DNA from: a bacterium SCSIO 12741
GTDB taxonomy: Bacteria; Bacteroidota; Bacteroidia; Flavobacteriales_G; Salibacteraceae
Direction of reading: 5' to 3'
DNA length: 64,000 nt
Assembly: GCA_024398055.1 (NCBI GenBank)
Contig: CP073749.1
Coordinates: forward strand, 4,898,594 to 4,962,593
Positions 53,456 to 61,293 of the stretch are shown piece by piece. The notes below the pieces were generated by a model, which saw only the letters and a program-made list of their open reading frames with translations, was not told where the DNA came from and ran no database searches. Numbering within the stretch: the first letter of the stretch is position 1; every line of letters begins with the position of its first letter. A program made the translations under genes and the position numbers.

Positions 53456-53953
53456 TTATTGGATCGCTGCCTTGATGTGCTCCAAATAGATTTGGGCCCT
53501 TTCGGCAGCAAAGTGATCGATGTAGTAGGCCATCAACCCAAGGGTCATCATGGCCAGACTAATGGCTTTCCAGGTAGGTGAACCCAGCAGAAAAAAGAGA
53601 ATGGCGCCACCGATGGTAAAGATGACGGCAAAGGGATAGGAGTATTTGAAGATTTCGTCAAAACCTTCTACCCGGGCCTTTTCGTTGAGGGCAAATTCTT
53701 TGGGGTTTTGCTGCCAGGCTTTTTCATAAACTGCTATCCGGCTTTTGTTGCTAAACGCCCCCGAAATTCCCATAACCAAAGGGATTAAACCCACAACCAA
53801 GGTTGGAATGACCAATGCCTTGGCATAGGGCGTGGTTCCAAATTTCCAGAAGAGGATGCCCCCTAAAACGACGATGGCTCCGATAATGGCCATAACAATG
53901 GCTTCTACAATTTCGCCCTTGGCCCAATTGACGGTGTGATGAATGAGTTCCAT
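53456..53953 (-). CDS. Membrane protein, paralogue of 59807-60319 (family unknown)
   Basis: 165 residues with four helices (about 18-35, 42-60, 104-122 and 128-145). It begins MELI and carries IAVYEKAWQQNPKEF, a helix-loop matched by ISIYETNRGEALE in the gene at 59807-60319; both end in an amphipathic YLEHIKAA/YQEGIEHIS helix. I recognise no family. It starts one base after the AraC gene's stop, so it is co-transcribed, and is presumably a target or accessory of that module. Confidence 0.65.
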   Translation of the reverse strand: MELIHHTVNWAKGEIVEAIVMAIIGAIVVLGGILFWKFGTTPYAKALVIPTLVVGLIPLVMGISGAFSNKSRIAVYEKAWQQNPKEFALNEKARVEGFDEIFKYSYPFAVIFTIGGAILFFLLGSPTWKAISLAMMTLGLMAYYIDHFAAERAQIYLEHIKAAIQ

Positions 53954-53954
53954 A

Positions 53955-54863
53955 TCAACTTGCTTTTCGGAATTGAACAGGAGTTAGGCCCGTCTTTTTC
54001 TTGAACAGTCGACTGAAATACTGCGAATATTCAAAGCCAAGATCAAAGGCTATTTCGGATACACTTTTGTCACTGTTTAGGAGTTGACCTTTGGCTCTTT
54101 CAATCAGGGTATAATGAACATGTTCCAAAATACTCTTGCTGGTCGATTTCCTGATGAGTTCATTCAAATAATTGGAAGAGTAGTTGAGGTTATCAGCAAA
54201 ATATTGAACCGTGGGTAATCCCTGACTTCGCTGATATCCTTCCTCAAAATAGCCTTCCAACAATTGAGTAAATCGGACCACCACATCTTGCGAAAATCGT
54301 TTCCGGGTAATAAACTGTCGGTTGTAAAATCGCTTGGAGTAATTCAATAACAATTCCAGGTTACTTACGATCACCTCTTCACTAAACTCATCAATATTTG
54401 AATCCAACTCCCATTGAATCTTCTTAAGAATGGATTCGATAATGGTTCTCTCCTTTTCAGAAATATGGAGTGCCTCGTTAGACTGGTAACTGAAGAAATG
54501 AAAATCCTTCATTTTTCTATCCAGATCAAAGGCTTTGAGTAGATCGGAATGAAAAAACAATACCCAGCCCTGGTCGGCCCGAACCTCATCATCAAAGGAG
54601 TATTCGATTACCTGTTCAGGCGCTAAATAAACCAAAGATCCTTCCTGGTAATCGTAAGTTTCTCGTCCGTATTTAAGTGATCCGTGCTCGTCGTTTTTAA
54701 AAGATATCTGATAAAAATCACAGATATACTTGTAATCCGGCACCGCCTTAACAAAGGGTTTATCCGAAAAATCCATGAAGGCAATCAGCGGGTGTTTGGG
54801 CCCGGGAAGCTCCATAAACTTGAATAATTCGGTCAATGATTTTATGGTATAAAACTCACTCAT
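53955..54863 (-). CDS. AraC-family regulator (cluster paralogue A)
   Basis: 302 residues. The N-terminal sensor domain begins ITSLTELF-like KSLTELFKFMELPGPKHPL and contains FYQISFKNDEHGSLKYGRE, APEQVIEY and FFHSDLLKAF; the C-terminal HTH pair has YFADNLNYSSNYLNELIRK, LIERAKGQLLNSDKSVSEI, and FEYSQYFSRLFKKKTGLTP. It is one of four close paralogues (with 56415-57355, 58518-59429, 62349-63275) sharing the same KHPL-(9-10)-F motif near the N-terminus. It sits inside an operon between SDR and membrane-protein genes (25 and 1 bp gaps), so it is probably autoregulated. Confidence 0.9.
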   Translation of the reverse strand: MSEFYTIKSLTELFKFMELPGPKHPLIAFMDFSDKPFVKAVPDYKYICDFYQISFKNDEHGSLKYGRETYDYQEGSLVYLAPEQVIEYSFDDEVRADQGWVLFFHSDLLKAFDLDRKMKDFHFFSYQSNEALHISEKERTIIESILKKIQWELDSNIDEFSEEVIVSNLELLLNYSKRFYNRQFITRKRFSQDVVVRFTQLLEGYFEEGYQRSQGLPTVQYFADNLNYSSNYLNELIRKSTSKSILEHVHYTLIERAKGQLLNSDKSVSEIAFDLGFEYSQYFSRLFKKKTGLTPVQFRKAS

Positions 54864-54888
54864 TCTTATCTACAAAGTTTCAAATTAT

Positions 54889-55752
54889 CTAAAGACCAAC
54901 ATGCTCTTTGGAAAGTCCCCATACTTTTTCCACCAAATCATCATCCAAAGCTTCCGGATTGGGGTCACGGATTTCACTTTCATAAACGAATTGACCGTTG
55001 ACATCTTCAAAATCATCAGACACGGCCAATCGTACAATCCTCTCGGCCCCCACTTCGGGCTTAGAGGCGAAAAAATGCATGTAAGGCACGCCAATTATTT
55101 TTTCCCAGCCCTTAATTTGGTGTAAGAGATTGGTTTTAATAAAGCCTGGATTCAGCGCATTTACGGTCACTCCAGTACCCTTGAGCTCCCGGGCCATTTT
55201 ACGGGTTACCATGTTCATGGCCAATTTGGCCTGTGCGTAGGATTGTAGGGTGCTCCAGCCCTTGGTTAGTTGGATATCATCGAGATGAATGTGTCCATTT
55301 TTCTGCATGGCTGAAGACAGGTTAATAATTCGTGCCGGTGCAGAAGCTTTAATCCGATCGAGCAATAGGTTGTTAAGTAAAAATGGAGCCAGGTGATTGA
55401 CCGCCCAGGACATTTCCATCCCCTCTTCAGTGATTACTCGCTCGCCAGCATTCATTCCTGCACAATTAACGAGAATGTCAATTTTGGGGCAACGATCCAA
55501 TACTTCCTGGGCCGCACTCCGAATACTTTTTTGAGAAGACAAATCGCAATGCACGTAATGGATATTCTCATTTCCAGAGGCCTTCCTGATCTCCTGAATG
55601 GCCTGCCTGGACTTGGTTTCGTTTCGGCCAAATAGCATGATTTTGGCTCCCATTTCAGCCAGTTGTTGCGCGGCTACTTTCCCCATTCCGTCCGTACCTC
55701 CGGTAAAGACGACGGTTTTATCCTTCAAATCTTTGTTCCAATGCTTTTCCAT
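54889..55752 (-). CDS. Short-chain dehydrogenase/reductase (retinol-dehydrogenase-like)
   Basis: 287 residues. Cofactor motif TGGTDGMGKVAA (TGxxxGxG), NCAGMN, INLSSAM (catalytic Ser) and SYAQAKLAMN (Y-x3-K). Arg42-type basic residues after strand 2 (FGRNETKSR) suggest NADP(H). This subgroup (DHRS/WWOX-like) reduces aldehydes or ketones of lipophilic compounds. It lies 10 bp after DUF2147 and 25 bp before the AraC gene in the same operon. Confidence 0.9.
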   Translation of the reverse strand: MEKHWNKDLKDKTVVFTGGTDGMGKVAAQQLAEMGAKIMLFGRNETKSRQAIQEIRKASGNENIHYVHCDLSSQKSIRSAAQEVLDRCPKIDILVNCAGMNAGERVITEEGMEMSWAVNHLAPFLLNNLLLDRIKASAPARIINLSSAMQKNGHIHLDDIQLTKGWSTLQSYAQAKLAMNMVTRKMARELKGTGVTVNALNPGFIKTNLLHQIKGWEKIIGVPYMHFFASKPEVGAERIVRLAVSDDFEDVNGQFVYESEIRDPNPEALDDDLVEKVWGLSKEHVGL

Positions 55753-55762
55753 GATTTCTCCT

Positions 55763-56194
55763 TTATTTGATTCGACTCCATTTTGTGGTTTGCCCCAAGG
55801 CCGGAATTCCCAGGTAACCTCTTAAGTGAAGTACTCCTTTTTCTATCCAGATGTAGCACTTGTAGGTATCTCCATCTTCGGCATTGTAGATTCTACCGTC
55901 CTCATACTCTTCCCCATCAAAAGCCAAACCGGTAAGGATGGTGGCTCCCACCATATCCCGGGATCTTAGAGCTTCATCGGGGTTGTTGACATCCTTTTTG
56001 GAAGTGCCGTCTGGGTTTACAATGTTTTTGCCCCATAGCAGTTTTCCGCAGTAGGTGCTTCCACAGGAAAAAATCTCGATTTTTCCGTCTTTGTCTTCTG
56101 TCTCCCAGACTCCCAGAATTTCATCTGCCTTCTGCTGGGACCATCCCGTTAGGCCACCCAACAATACGAGAGTGGTCAATACCATTTTTTGCAT
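55763..56194 (-). CDS. DUF2147 secreted protein
   Basis: 143 residues with a signal peptide (cleavage near residue 20, GWSQQ) and the DUF2147 beta-clam pattern: GVWETEDKDGKIEIF, CGKLLWGKN, ILTGLAFDGEEYEDGRIYNAEDG and LHLRGYLG..GQTTKWSR. DUF2147 proteins are lipocalin-like exported proteins of unknown role. It is the first gene of the five-gene operon and follows a candidate AraC-type operator 56-86 bp upstream. Confidence 0.85.
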   Translation of the reverse strand: MQKMVLTTLVLLGGLTGWSQQKADEILGVWETEDKDGKIEIFSCGSTYCGKLLWGKNIVNPDGTSKKDVNNPDEALRSRDMVGATILTGLAFDGEEYEDGRIYNAEDGDTYKCYIWIEKGVLHLRGYLGIPALGQTTKWSRIK

Positions 56195-56220
56195 CTTTTT
56201 CTAATTCTAAAATGAGAGGA

Positions 56221-56280
56221 TAAAGGTCCTAAGAAAGAAGGGCCAATGCTGTATACAATCCACGCGTTGTTGTATACATT
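56221..56280 (-). promoter_or_regulatory. AraC-type operator (21-bp direct repeats) before the DUF2147 operon
   Basis: TGTATACAAT at 56250-56259 and TGTATACATT at 56271-56280; start to start exactly 21 bp, 9 of 10 identical. On the minus strand a -7-like GACCTTTA follows (56228-56221), so the proximal repeat covers the -33 region. TGTATACA is also self-complementary. Confidence 0.6.
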
Positions 56281-56414
56281 TCACCGGTAAGAAATGAAAG
56301 ATAAAAGACTGGTAAACAGAAGATTTAAAAAGAAGACCTCAGGATCCCTCAGCCTTCCATAAGAATCCAATTTTAGGATGGATAATTGGAACCTTTTTGA
56401 ATCAAGAATCCACT

Positions 56415-57355
56415 CTAATTCGGGGAGTTTTTCAAAGCGTAGTTCTTCGGACTCATCCCGGTCTTTTTCTTAAAGAACTTGCTAAAATTCTGAGGTTGTT
56501 CAAATCCAAGTCCATAAGCAATTTCGCTGATGGTATCGGGGCTGTTAGCCAAAAGCGATTTCGCTCTTTCGATCAAGTAATAATGAATGTGCTCCAAGGC
56601 ACTTTTACCCGTTTCTTGCTTCAGTAAATCCCCAGGTAATTGGGTGACAAATGAAGCTGTTCGGCCAGGTATTTGACTGACGGCAGCCCTTGTTGAGCCA
56701 CTCCTTCCGATTCGAAATATTGGGTAAGTAGATCTTCAAACCTGGCTACAACTCCCTTGCTGTGGTTGCTCCGGGTAATGAATTGACGACCATAAAACCG
56801 CTTGCAATAATTAAAGAGCACTTCCAGGTTAGAAACGATCAAATCGTGACTAAAGGCATCCAGGTTCATGCTGTATTCTCCTTCGATCACCTGAACAACT
56901 GAATAGAGTGTTTGCTTTTCCTTTTCTGAAACGTGCAAGGCCTCATTGGCATCGTAGGAGAAGAAGGTGTACTCCTTTATCTTTTGATCGAGAAAACTCG
57001 TTCTTATCAAATCCGGATGAAAATAGAGTCCCCAGCCCTCCGGATAGGCCCGATTGTCAATATCAGATACTACGGTCACTTGCTCCGGAGCCATACACAA
57101 TAGTGAGGCTTCCGTAAAATCGTATTCCTTGCGTCCGTAAAGGAAGTTAGCATCATCGAGCTTCTTTAAGGCCACGCAGTACAAGCCCAAAACGGTGGGA
57201 ATATCGTTTACCGATTCCTGAACTTTAATCTTTGAAAAATCAATAAGAGTGATTAGCGGATGTACGGGTTTTGAAGGGTATCCCAAGATCTCGTGCAACT
57301 TGCTGATAGAGGTTACTATCCTTTTGGCTTTCTGATTTTGCTTTGACCGAGTCAT
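56415..57355 (-). pseudogene. AraC-family regulator (cluster paralogue B), frameshifted as sequenced
   Basis: The sensor domain and first HTH (YGRKEYDFTEASLL, APEQVTVV, YLAEQLHLSPNYLG) are in one frame (56621-57355), the second HTH (LIERAKSLLANSPDTISEI, FSKFFKKKTGMSP) in another (56415-56597). Adding one G to the GGGG run (plus-strand CCCC, 56630-56633) gives LSPNYLGDLLKQETGK and a 313-residue protein, the size of its paralogues. As sequenced it would lack the second helix-turn-helix and not bind DNA normally. A sequencing deletion is as likely as a true mutation. Confidence 0.85.
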
Positions 57356-57394
57356 CCGTTCATTCTTTTGTCAGTAGTGTAATATTAGGTAAAA

Positions 57395-57463
57395 GCCTCT
57401 AATGGAATGTCATTGGAGGCTCTCGTTTAAATAAACCAGAGGCCTAAATACGACGGCCTCTGG
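57395..57463 (-). terminator. Intrinsic terminator of the hydrolase gene plus a second hairpin
   Basis: CCAGAGGCC (57436-57444) / GGCCTCTGG (57455-57463), a 9-bp perfect stem followed on the minus strand by TTTATTT, ends the hydrolase gene (stop at 57479). A second hairpin, GCCTCTAATG (57395-57404) / CATTGGAGGC (57411-57420, one wobble), lies 40 bp before the AraC start and shares the GCCTC core. Confidence 0.7.
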
Positions 57464-57478
57464 TCATTTACTCATTCT

Positions 57479-58390
57479 TTACTTCATGTATTTGTCAAAC
57501 CACTCCAACATCATTTCCGGATGTTTCCCAAAGTAGTTGTAGCCATCAAATCGTTTGGTAGTTCCTTCTACCCAAAACAGTTTTTTGTCCTCTGCGCCCA
57601 ACCGATCAAAAGTGGTTTGAACATCGTCTGGTATGGTCCAAACATCCTCTCTCACTTGAATAATGAAGGTAGGAACTTTTACATTGGCCGCATAGTGATG
57701 TGGAGACATTTCACTACTCTTAAATCCTCCGAGCTTCACTTGTTCCTCGTCCAAAACATCCAGGTGATCGCCTAGTCCCATTCCGTTTAAGGTCACCTGA
57801 GACATAATATTCATAGATGCAGGCTGTGGGCAAACAAAGGCTTTTACGTCCTCAAAATACTCAGGATGTTTGGTCATGGCTACCATGGCCGCATCTCCTC
57901 CTGCACATGGATTGAAAAGCCCTACCGTCATATTTTTCAAAGCCTCATTTCCTTGAACGTATTGCATGGCTCCAACCACATCCTGGTATTCATGTAAACC
58001 TACTCCACAAACATGGTTATCTGCGGACGCACTCGTTCCATGATTTCTGAGGTCATAGGTCAATACATTGTACCCGGCGTCATGCAGTGCTTTGTACAGC
58101 GGATGAAAATTTACATGCACATCACTGAATGCACTCCAGGGCTCCATGTGTCCTGGAAAACCGGTCCGGTTAAAGGTCATGGGGTGATTGCAAATAATGA
58201 GCTTATCTGAATTTGCCGGAATATACCAGGCAGACAAAGAGGTACCATCCATAGATGGGAAGGTAATTTCTTCGAATTCCATTCCATAGTCAGAAGGTGT
58301 CTCCAATAAGGGTGTGGGGTGATCCACAAAAGTATATCCCTTGGCCAAGCCTTTAATTGTCTCTAATTGTTCTGCTGTTATTTGTGCCAT
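57479..58390 (-). CDS. Alpha/beta hydrolase with Cys nucleophile (DLH-like)
   Basis: 303 residues, no signal peptide. N-terminal strand region SLSAWYIPANSDKLIICNHP, then the elbow N-P-C-A-G-G with Cys162 in the nucleophile position, as in dienelactone-hydrolase-like enzymes. Candidate acid/His residues are in REDVWTIP and KHPEMM. It is a distant relative of the lipoprotein hydrolase at 40666-41694, which has the same Cys elbow. It lies between two AraC genes; the 128-bp promoter region upstream carries 21-bp-spaced repeats. Confidence 0.82.
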   Translation of the reverse strand: MAQITAEQLETIKGLAKGYTFVDHPTPLLETPSDYGMEFEEITFPSMDGTSLSAWYIPANSDKLIICNHPMTFNRTGFPGHMEPWSAFSDVHVNFHPLYKALHDAGYNVLTYDLRNHGTSASADNHVCGVGLHEYQDVVGAMQYVQGNEALKNMTVGLFNPCAGGDAAMVAMTKHPEYFEDVKAFVCPQPASMNIMSQVTLNGMGLGDHLDVLDEEQVKLGGFKSSEMSPHHYAANVKVPTFIIQVREDVWTIPDDVQTTFDRLGAEDKKLFWVEGTTKRFDGYNYFGKHPEMMLEWFDKYMK

Positions 58391-58425
58391 TTTTTCGATT
58401 TTTTTGAATTGAAAAGATTAGGACA

Positions 58426-58503
58426 CAAAGGTCTGAACACGAAGGTGGTGGGCACTTATCCGTATTACAGGATAACATAGCCATTTTACAGGATGACAGC
58501 CAT
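58426..58503 (-). promoter_or_regulatory. AraC-type operator (21-bp direct repeats) before the hydrolase gene
   Basis: TTACAGGATAACA...GCCAT starts at 58465 and TTACAGGATGACA-GCCAT at 58486, 21 bp apart; the first 13 bases differ at one position and both end in GCCAT. On the minus strand a -7-like GACCTTTG is at 58433-58426. The gene starts at 58390 and an AraC gene ends at 58518. Confidence 0.7.
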
Positions 58504-58517
58504 CTATTCCCTTAGAA

Positions 58518-59429
58518 TCAATTCAAATTCAACCGAAATTCTTTAGGAGTCAATCCCGTTTTTTTCTTGAATAAACGACTGAAGTATGGGGGATGCTCAA
58601 AGCCGAGTTCAAAGGCAATTTGAGAAATGGATTCTTCACTATTGAGGAGTTTGTTTTTCGCTTTTTTGATCAAGGCATTGTGAAGATGATCCTGTGCGCT
58701 CAATCCGGTTTCTTTTTTGAGCAAATCGCTGAAATAACTGGAAGACAAATGAAGTTCATCCGAAAAATAGCTTACCGAGGGCAACCCTTTTTCCTGAAGT
58801 TCAGGTGAGTCTACATATTCTTTTAGCAGCCCTTCAAATTTGGATAGTAAATCGCTATTGACGGCTTTTCGGGTTTTAAACTGCCTGCCATAAAAGCGTT
58901 TGATGTAGTTCAGCAGCAGTTCGATGTTAGAAACCAAAAGATCGTTGCTGTAGTCATCCATGTTCTGCTCACTCTCTTCCTGAATTTTAAAAACAATTTG
59001 ATTGAGCGTTTCTTTTTCCTTTTCGGAAAGATGAAGCGCCTCGTGAGTCACGTAATCAAAGAACCCGAATTTGGAAATGGAGGACTGCAACGGATAACCT
59101 TGAATGAGGTCTGGATGAAAGTACAATGCCCAACCTTCCATATCGCCTTTCTTGATATTGCCATCGATCGTAAAAACCTGACCCGGTGACATACCCAAAA
59201 GAACGCCTTCCTGAAAATCAAAATAGCGCTGCCCATATAAAACGGGGGTAGCAGCAAACTTGGTTTTCATGGAGATGGTGTAGAGCGATGTAGCCACCTT
59301 GTGGTGGGATGTACTCATCAATTCTGCTTCAGACAGATCCACCAAGCTGATGAGGGGATGTGCGGGTTTAGGATACCCCATGGCTTTGTGAAAATCGGTG
59401 ATGGATTCAATTTTGAAAATATCCGACAT
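58518..59429 (-). CDS. AraC-family regulator (cluster paralogue C)
   Basis: 303 residues from the ATG at 59427-59429; an upstream frame to 59480 adds 17 residues unlike the paralogues. Sensor domain: ITDFHKAMGYPKPAHPLISL, LYGQRYFDFQEG, MSPGQVFT, LYFHPDLIQGY. HTH pair: YFSDELHLSSSYFSDLLKK, LIKKAKNKLLNSEESISQI, FEHPPYFSRLFKKKTGLTP. It begins 10 bp after a DoxX-like gene, in the same unit as the membrane protein, and its likely target is the Cys-hydrolase gene 127 bp downstream. Confidence 0.9.
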   Translation of the reverse strand: MSDIFKIESITDFHKAMGYPKPAHPLISLVDLSEAELMSTSHHKVATSLYTISMKTKFAATPVLYGQRYFDFQEGVLLGMSPGQVFTIDGNIKKGDMEGWALYFHPDLIQGYPLQSSISKFGFFDYVTHEALHLSEKEKETLNQIVFKIQEESEQNMDDYSNDLLVSNIELLLNYIKRFYGRQFKTRKAVNSDLLSKFEGLLKEYVDSPELQEKGLPSVSYFSDELHLSSSYFSDLLKKETGLSAQDHLHNALIKKAKNKLLNSEESISQIAFELGFEHPPYFSRLFKKKTGLTPKEFRLNLN

Positions 59430-59439
59430 AGTACGAAAG

Positions 59440-59802
59440 TTAGCTTTTTTGGGAGGATCTGTATATCCACCATCCCACATAAATAAATAGGAATTGAAAA
59501 ACCAGTCTGATTAAGGGAAGCGGAGGCTCACCAATCGCCGGATCGTCGCGAAATAAATCCCACACATGAATAGGCAAAAAGCCAATCATTAACACCGAAA
59601 AGCCAATGCCACCCCACTTTCTATACTTCTCCCACACCAGGGCAAATCCAACTGGAAGCAAAGCCATAACAGCAGCAACATTGGCCACCGAAGCGGGAAT
59701 GAAATCGGGGATCATGGGGGCGAATTGATCGGGTTGAAACACATGCCAGCCCGCCATCGCGAATAAAAAAATGGAAATGAAATAGGCAAGGGTCGTTCTC
59801 AT
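59440..59802 (-). CDS. DoxX-like membrane protein (paralogue 2)
   Basis: 120 residues from the ATG at 59800-59802. Four helices; QPDQFAPMIPDFIPASVANV, FLPIHVWDLFRDDPAIGEPP and FLFIYVGWWIYR match the gene at 51852-52217. A membrane-protein gene ends 4 bp upstream and the AraC gene starts 10 bp downstream, so it belongs to the operon 60319-58518. Function unknown. Confidence 0.8.
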   Translation of the reverse strand: MRTTLAYFISIFLFAMAGWHVFQPDQFAPMIPDFIPASVANVAAVMALLPVGFALVWEKYRKWGGIGFSVLMIGFLPIHVWDLFRDDPAIGEPPLPLIRLVFQFLFIYVGWWIYRSSQKS

Positions 59803-59806
59803 GAAA

Positions 59807-60319
59807 TTAAGGGTTAAATTTAGAAATGTGTTCAATGCCCTCTTGATACACCTCCATGGATGGATGTGAAGAAACTTTTTCGAGAAAAATGATCAGGGAA
59901 AAGGTGATAACCACCGACAGCGATACTCCCGACCAAAAGTTGGATTTATCCCACAAAACCACAAGCAAGCCAGCTACCAACATCCCCGAGAAAATGTAGA
60001 GATACATTGGGAACTCGGCCATGGTTTTAGCCATACGAACTTTTTCAGTTTCCAAAGCCTCACCTCTATTCGTTTCGTAAATGCTGATGGTGGACTGCTG
60101 TTGCTTCCCTACATAAGATCGATAGGATAATCCCATGGCTAAAAAGAGCAAGCCACACACGATAGCGCCAATCTTAAAACCTTGGTTCAAGTCACTTGCC
60201 TTAAACACGAAATGAGTTAACACGGCCAAGAGCATCATAAAAGCGCCCATGATGGCAATGTGATTGGCGGAGAGTTTCTGCGCCTTGGAGTAGGCATCGA
60301 GTAAATCTAGAAGTTCCAT
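59807..60319 (-). CDS. Membrane protein, paralogue of 53456-53953
   Basis: 170 residues from the ATG at 60317-60319 (MELLDLLDAYSKAQ); upstream in-frame codons to 60367 look untranslated. Four helices (about 22-40, 50-66, 110-128 and 132-150) and the ISIYETNRGEALE loop shared with the earlier paralogue. First gene of the operon with DoxX and AraC. In both copies the order of this protein, a DoxX-like protein and an AraC gene is partly conserved, which suggests they act together. Confidence 0.65.
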   Translation of the reverse strand: MELLDLLDAYSKAQKLSANHIAIMGAFMMLLAVLTHFVFKASDLNQGFKIGAIVCGLLFLAMGLSYRSYVGKQQQSTISIYETNRGEALETEKVRMAKTMAEFPMYLYIFSGMLVAGLLVVLWDKSNFWSGVSLSVVITFSLIIFLEKVSSHPSMEVYQEGIEHISKFNP

Positions 60320-60399
60320 TTTTTGAAGATTAAGAAGTGCACCGACCCTATTACTGAGCCGATGCACATTTGTCTTTTCAGATTAAAGAATTCAGAGGG

Positions 60400-61212
60400 T
60401 TAGATGCCAAATTGTCCAGCCATCATTTGATAGAAGGCCTTGTCATCCATTTGCTGACGGGCCCCCATCACTTGTTCCGCATCGGGTCCAGCCAAATAGC
60501 GAAGCCGATCTGTGTTGTCGGTAGCAGCTTCGTATACCACCTCAGCAATGCTGCCTGACGTACTCAGGTTTTCCATCATTCCTTGAACGCCGGCCATGTA
60601 CTTATTCATGCCGGCTTGATACTCAACCAACTCATCATCCACAGCCATAGAAATGCTATTGATAAATTCGGTGGCCACTCCCCCGGGCTCCACCAACTTA
60701 AGGTTAATACCTAAGGGCTTCAATTCATACTGGCTACATTCGGTCATCCCTTCTAAGGCGTGCTTGGTGGAATGATACAAAGCCTGGTAAGGAAAACAGG
60801 CTCGACCTACGATGGAAGATACATTGACGATAGTTCCGGCTTTTTGGGCCCGGAAGTGCGGTAAAATAGCCTTGGTTGTGCGAATCACCCCAAACACATT
60901 CACATCAAAAATGCGTTTCATGAGTTCCTCAGAAGATGCTTCTAATACGCCCATCATACCGAAGCCAGCGTTGTTAACCAATACATCAATACGTCCAAAC
61001 TTTTCAATACCTGCGGCAATGGCTCGGTCGATGGTTTCCTGCTTGGTTACGTCCAATTCAGCAACGAGTACATTTTCAAGTTGACTGAGCTCAGCGCCAT
61101 CTTCTACTTTGCGCATGGTGGCGATAACATTCCATCCATGGGCTTGAAAGATTTGAGCTGCTGATTTACCAATTCCGGTTGAACTACCAGTTATTAATAC
61201 GGTCTTATTCAT
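60400..61212 (-). CDS. Short-chain dehydrogenase/reductase (classical)
   Basis: 270 residues. ITGSSTGIGKSAAQ (TGxxxGxG), NNAGFG, IVNVSSIVGR with the catalytic Ser, and LYHSTKHALEG with Tyr/Lys. The residue after strand 2 (MRKVEDG) is compatible with NADPH. It resembles ketoreductase-like SDRs used on small carbonyls. Separated by 80 bp from the next gene downstream (60319) and from the next SDR upstream, it may have its own promoter. Confidence 0.9.
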   Translation of the reverse strand: MNKTVLITGSSTGIGKSAAQIFQAHGWNVIATMRKVEDGAELSQLENVLVAELDVTKQETIDRAIAAGIEKFGRIDVLVNNAGFGMMGVLEASSEELMKRIFDVNVFGVIRTTKAILPHFRAQKAGTIVNVSSIVGRACFPYQALYHSTKHALEGMTECSQYELKPLGINLKLVEPGGVATEFINSISMAVDDELVEYQAGMNKYMAGVQGMMENLSTSGSIAEVVYEAATDNTDRLRYLAGPDAEQVMGARQQMDDKAFYQMMAGQFGI

Positions 61213-61293
61213 TTTATCTTATTTAGTTGTTAATCCAGTCTTTAGTGAGGCCAAATCGGGTTGCAAGCCTCTATCACAGAATGACTAAAGCAA

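Noticed and set aside
61241-61290. CTTTAGT...ACTAAAG with inner GAGGC/GCCTC around the start of the SDR at 61212.
   Set aside because: Arms are short and 36 bp apart with no T tract, and they do not fit the 21-bp pattern; too weak to call.
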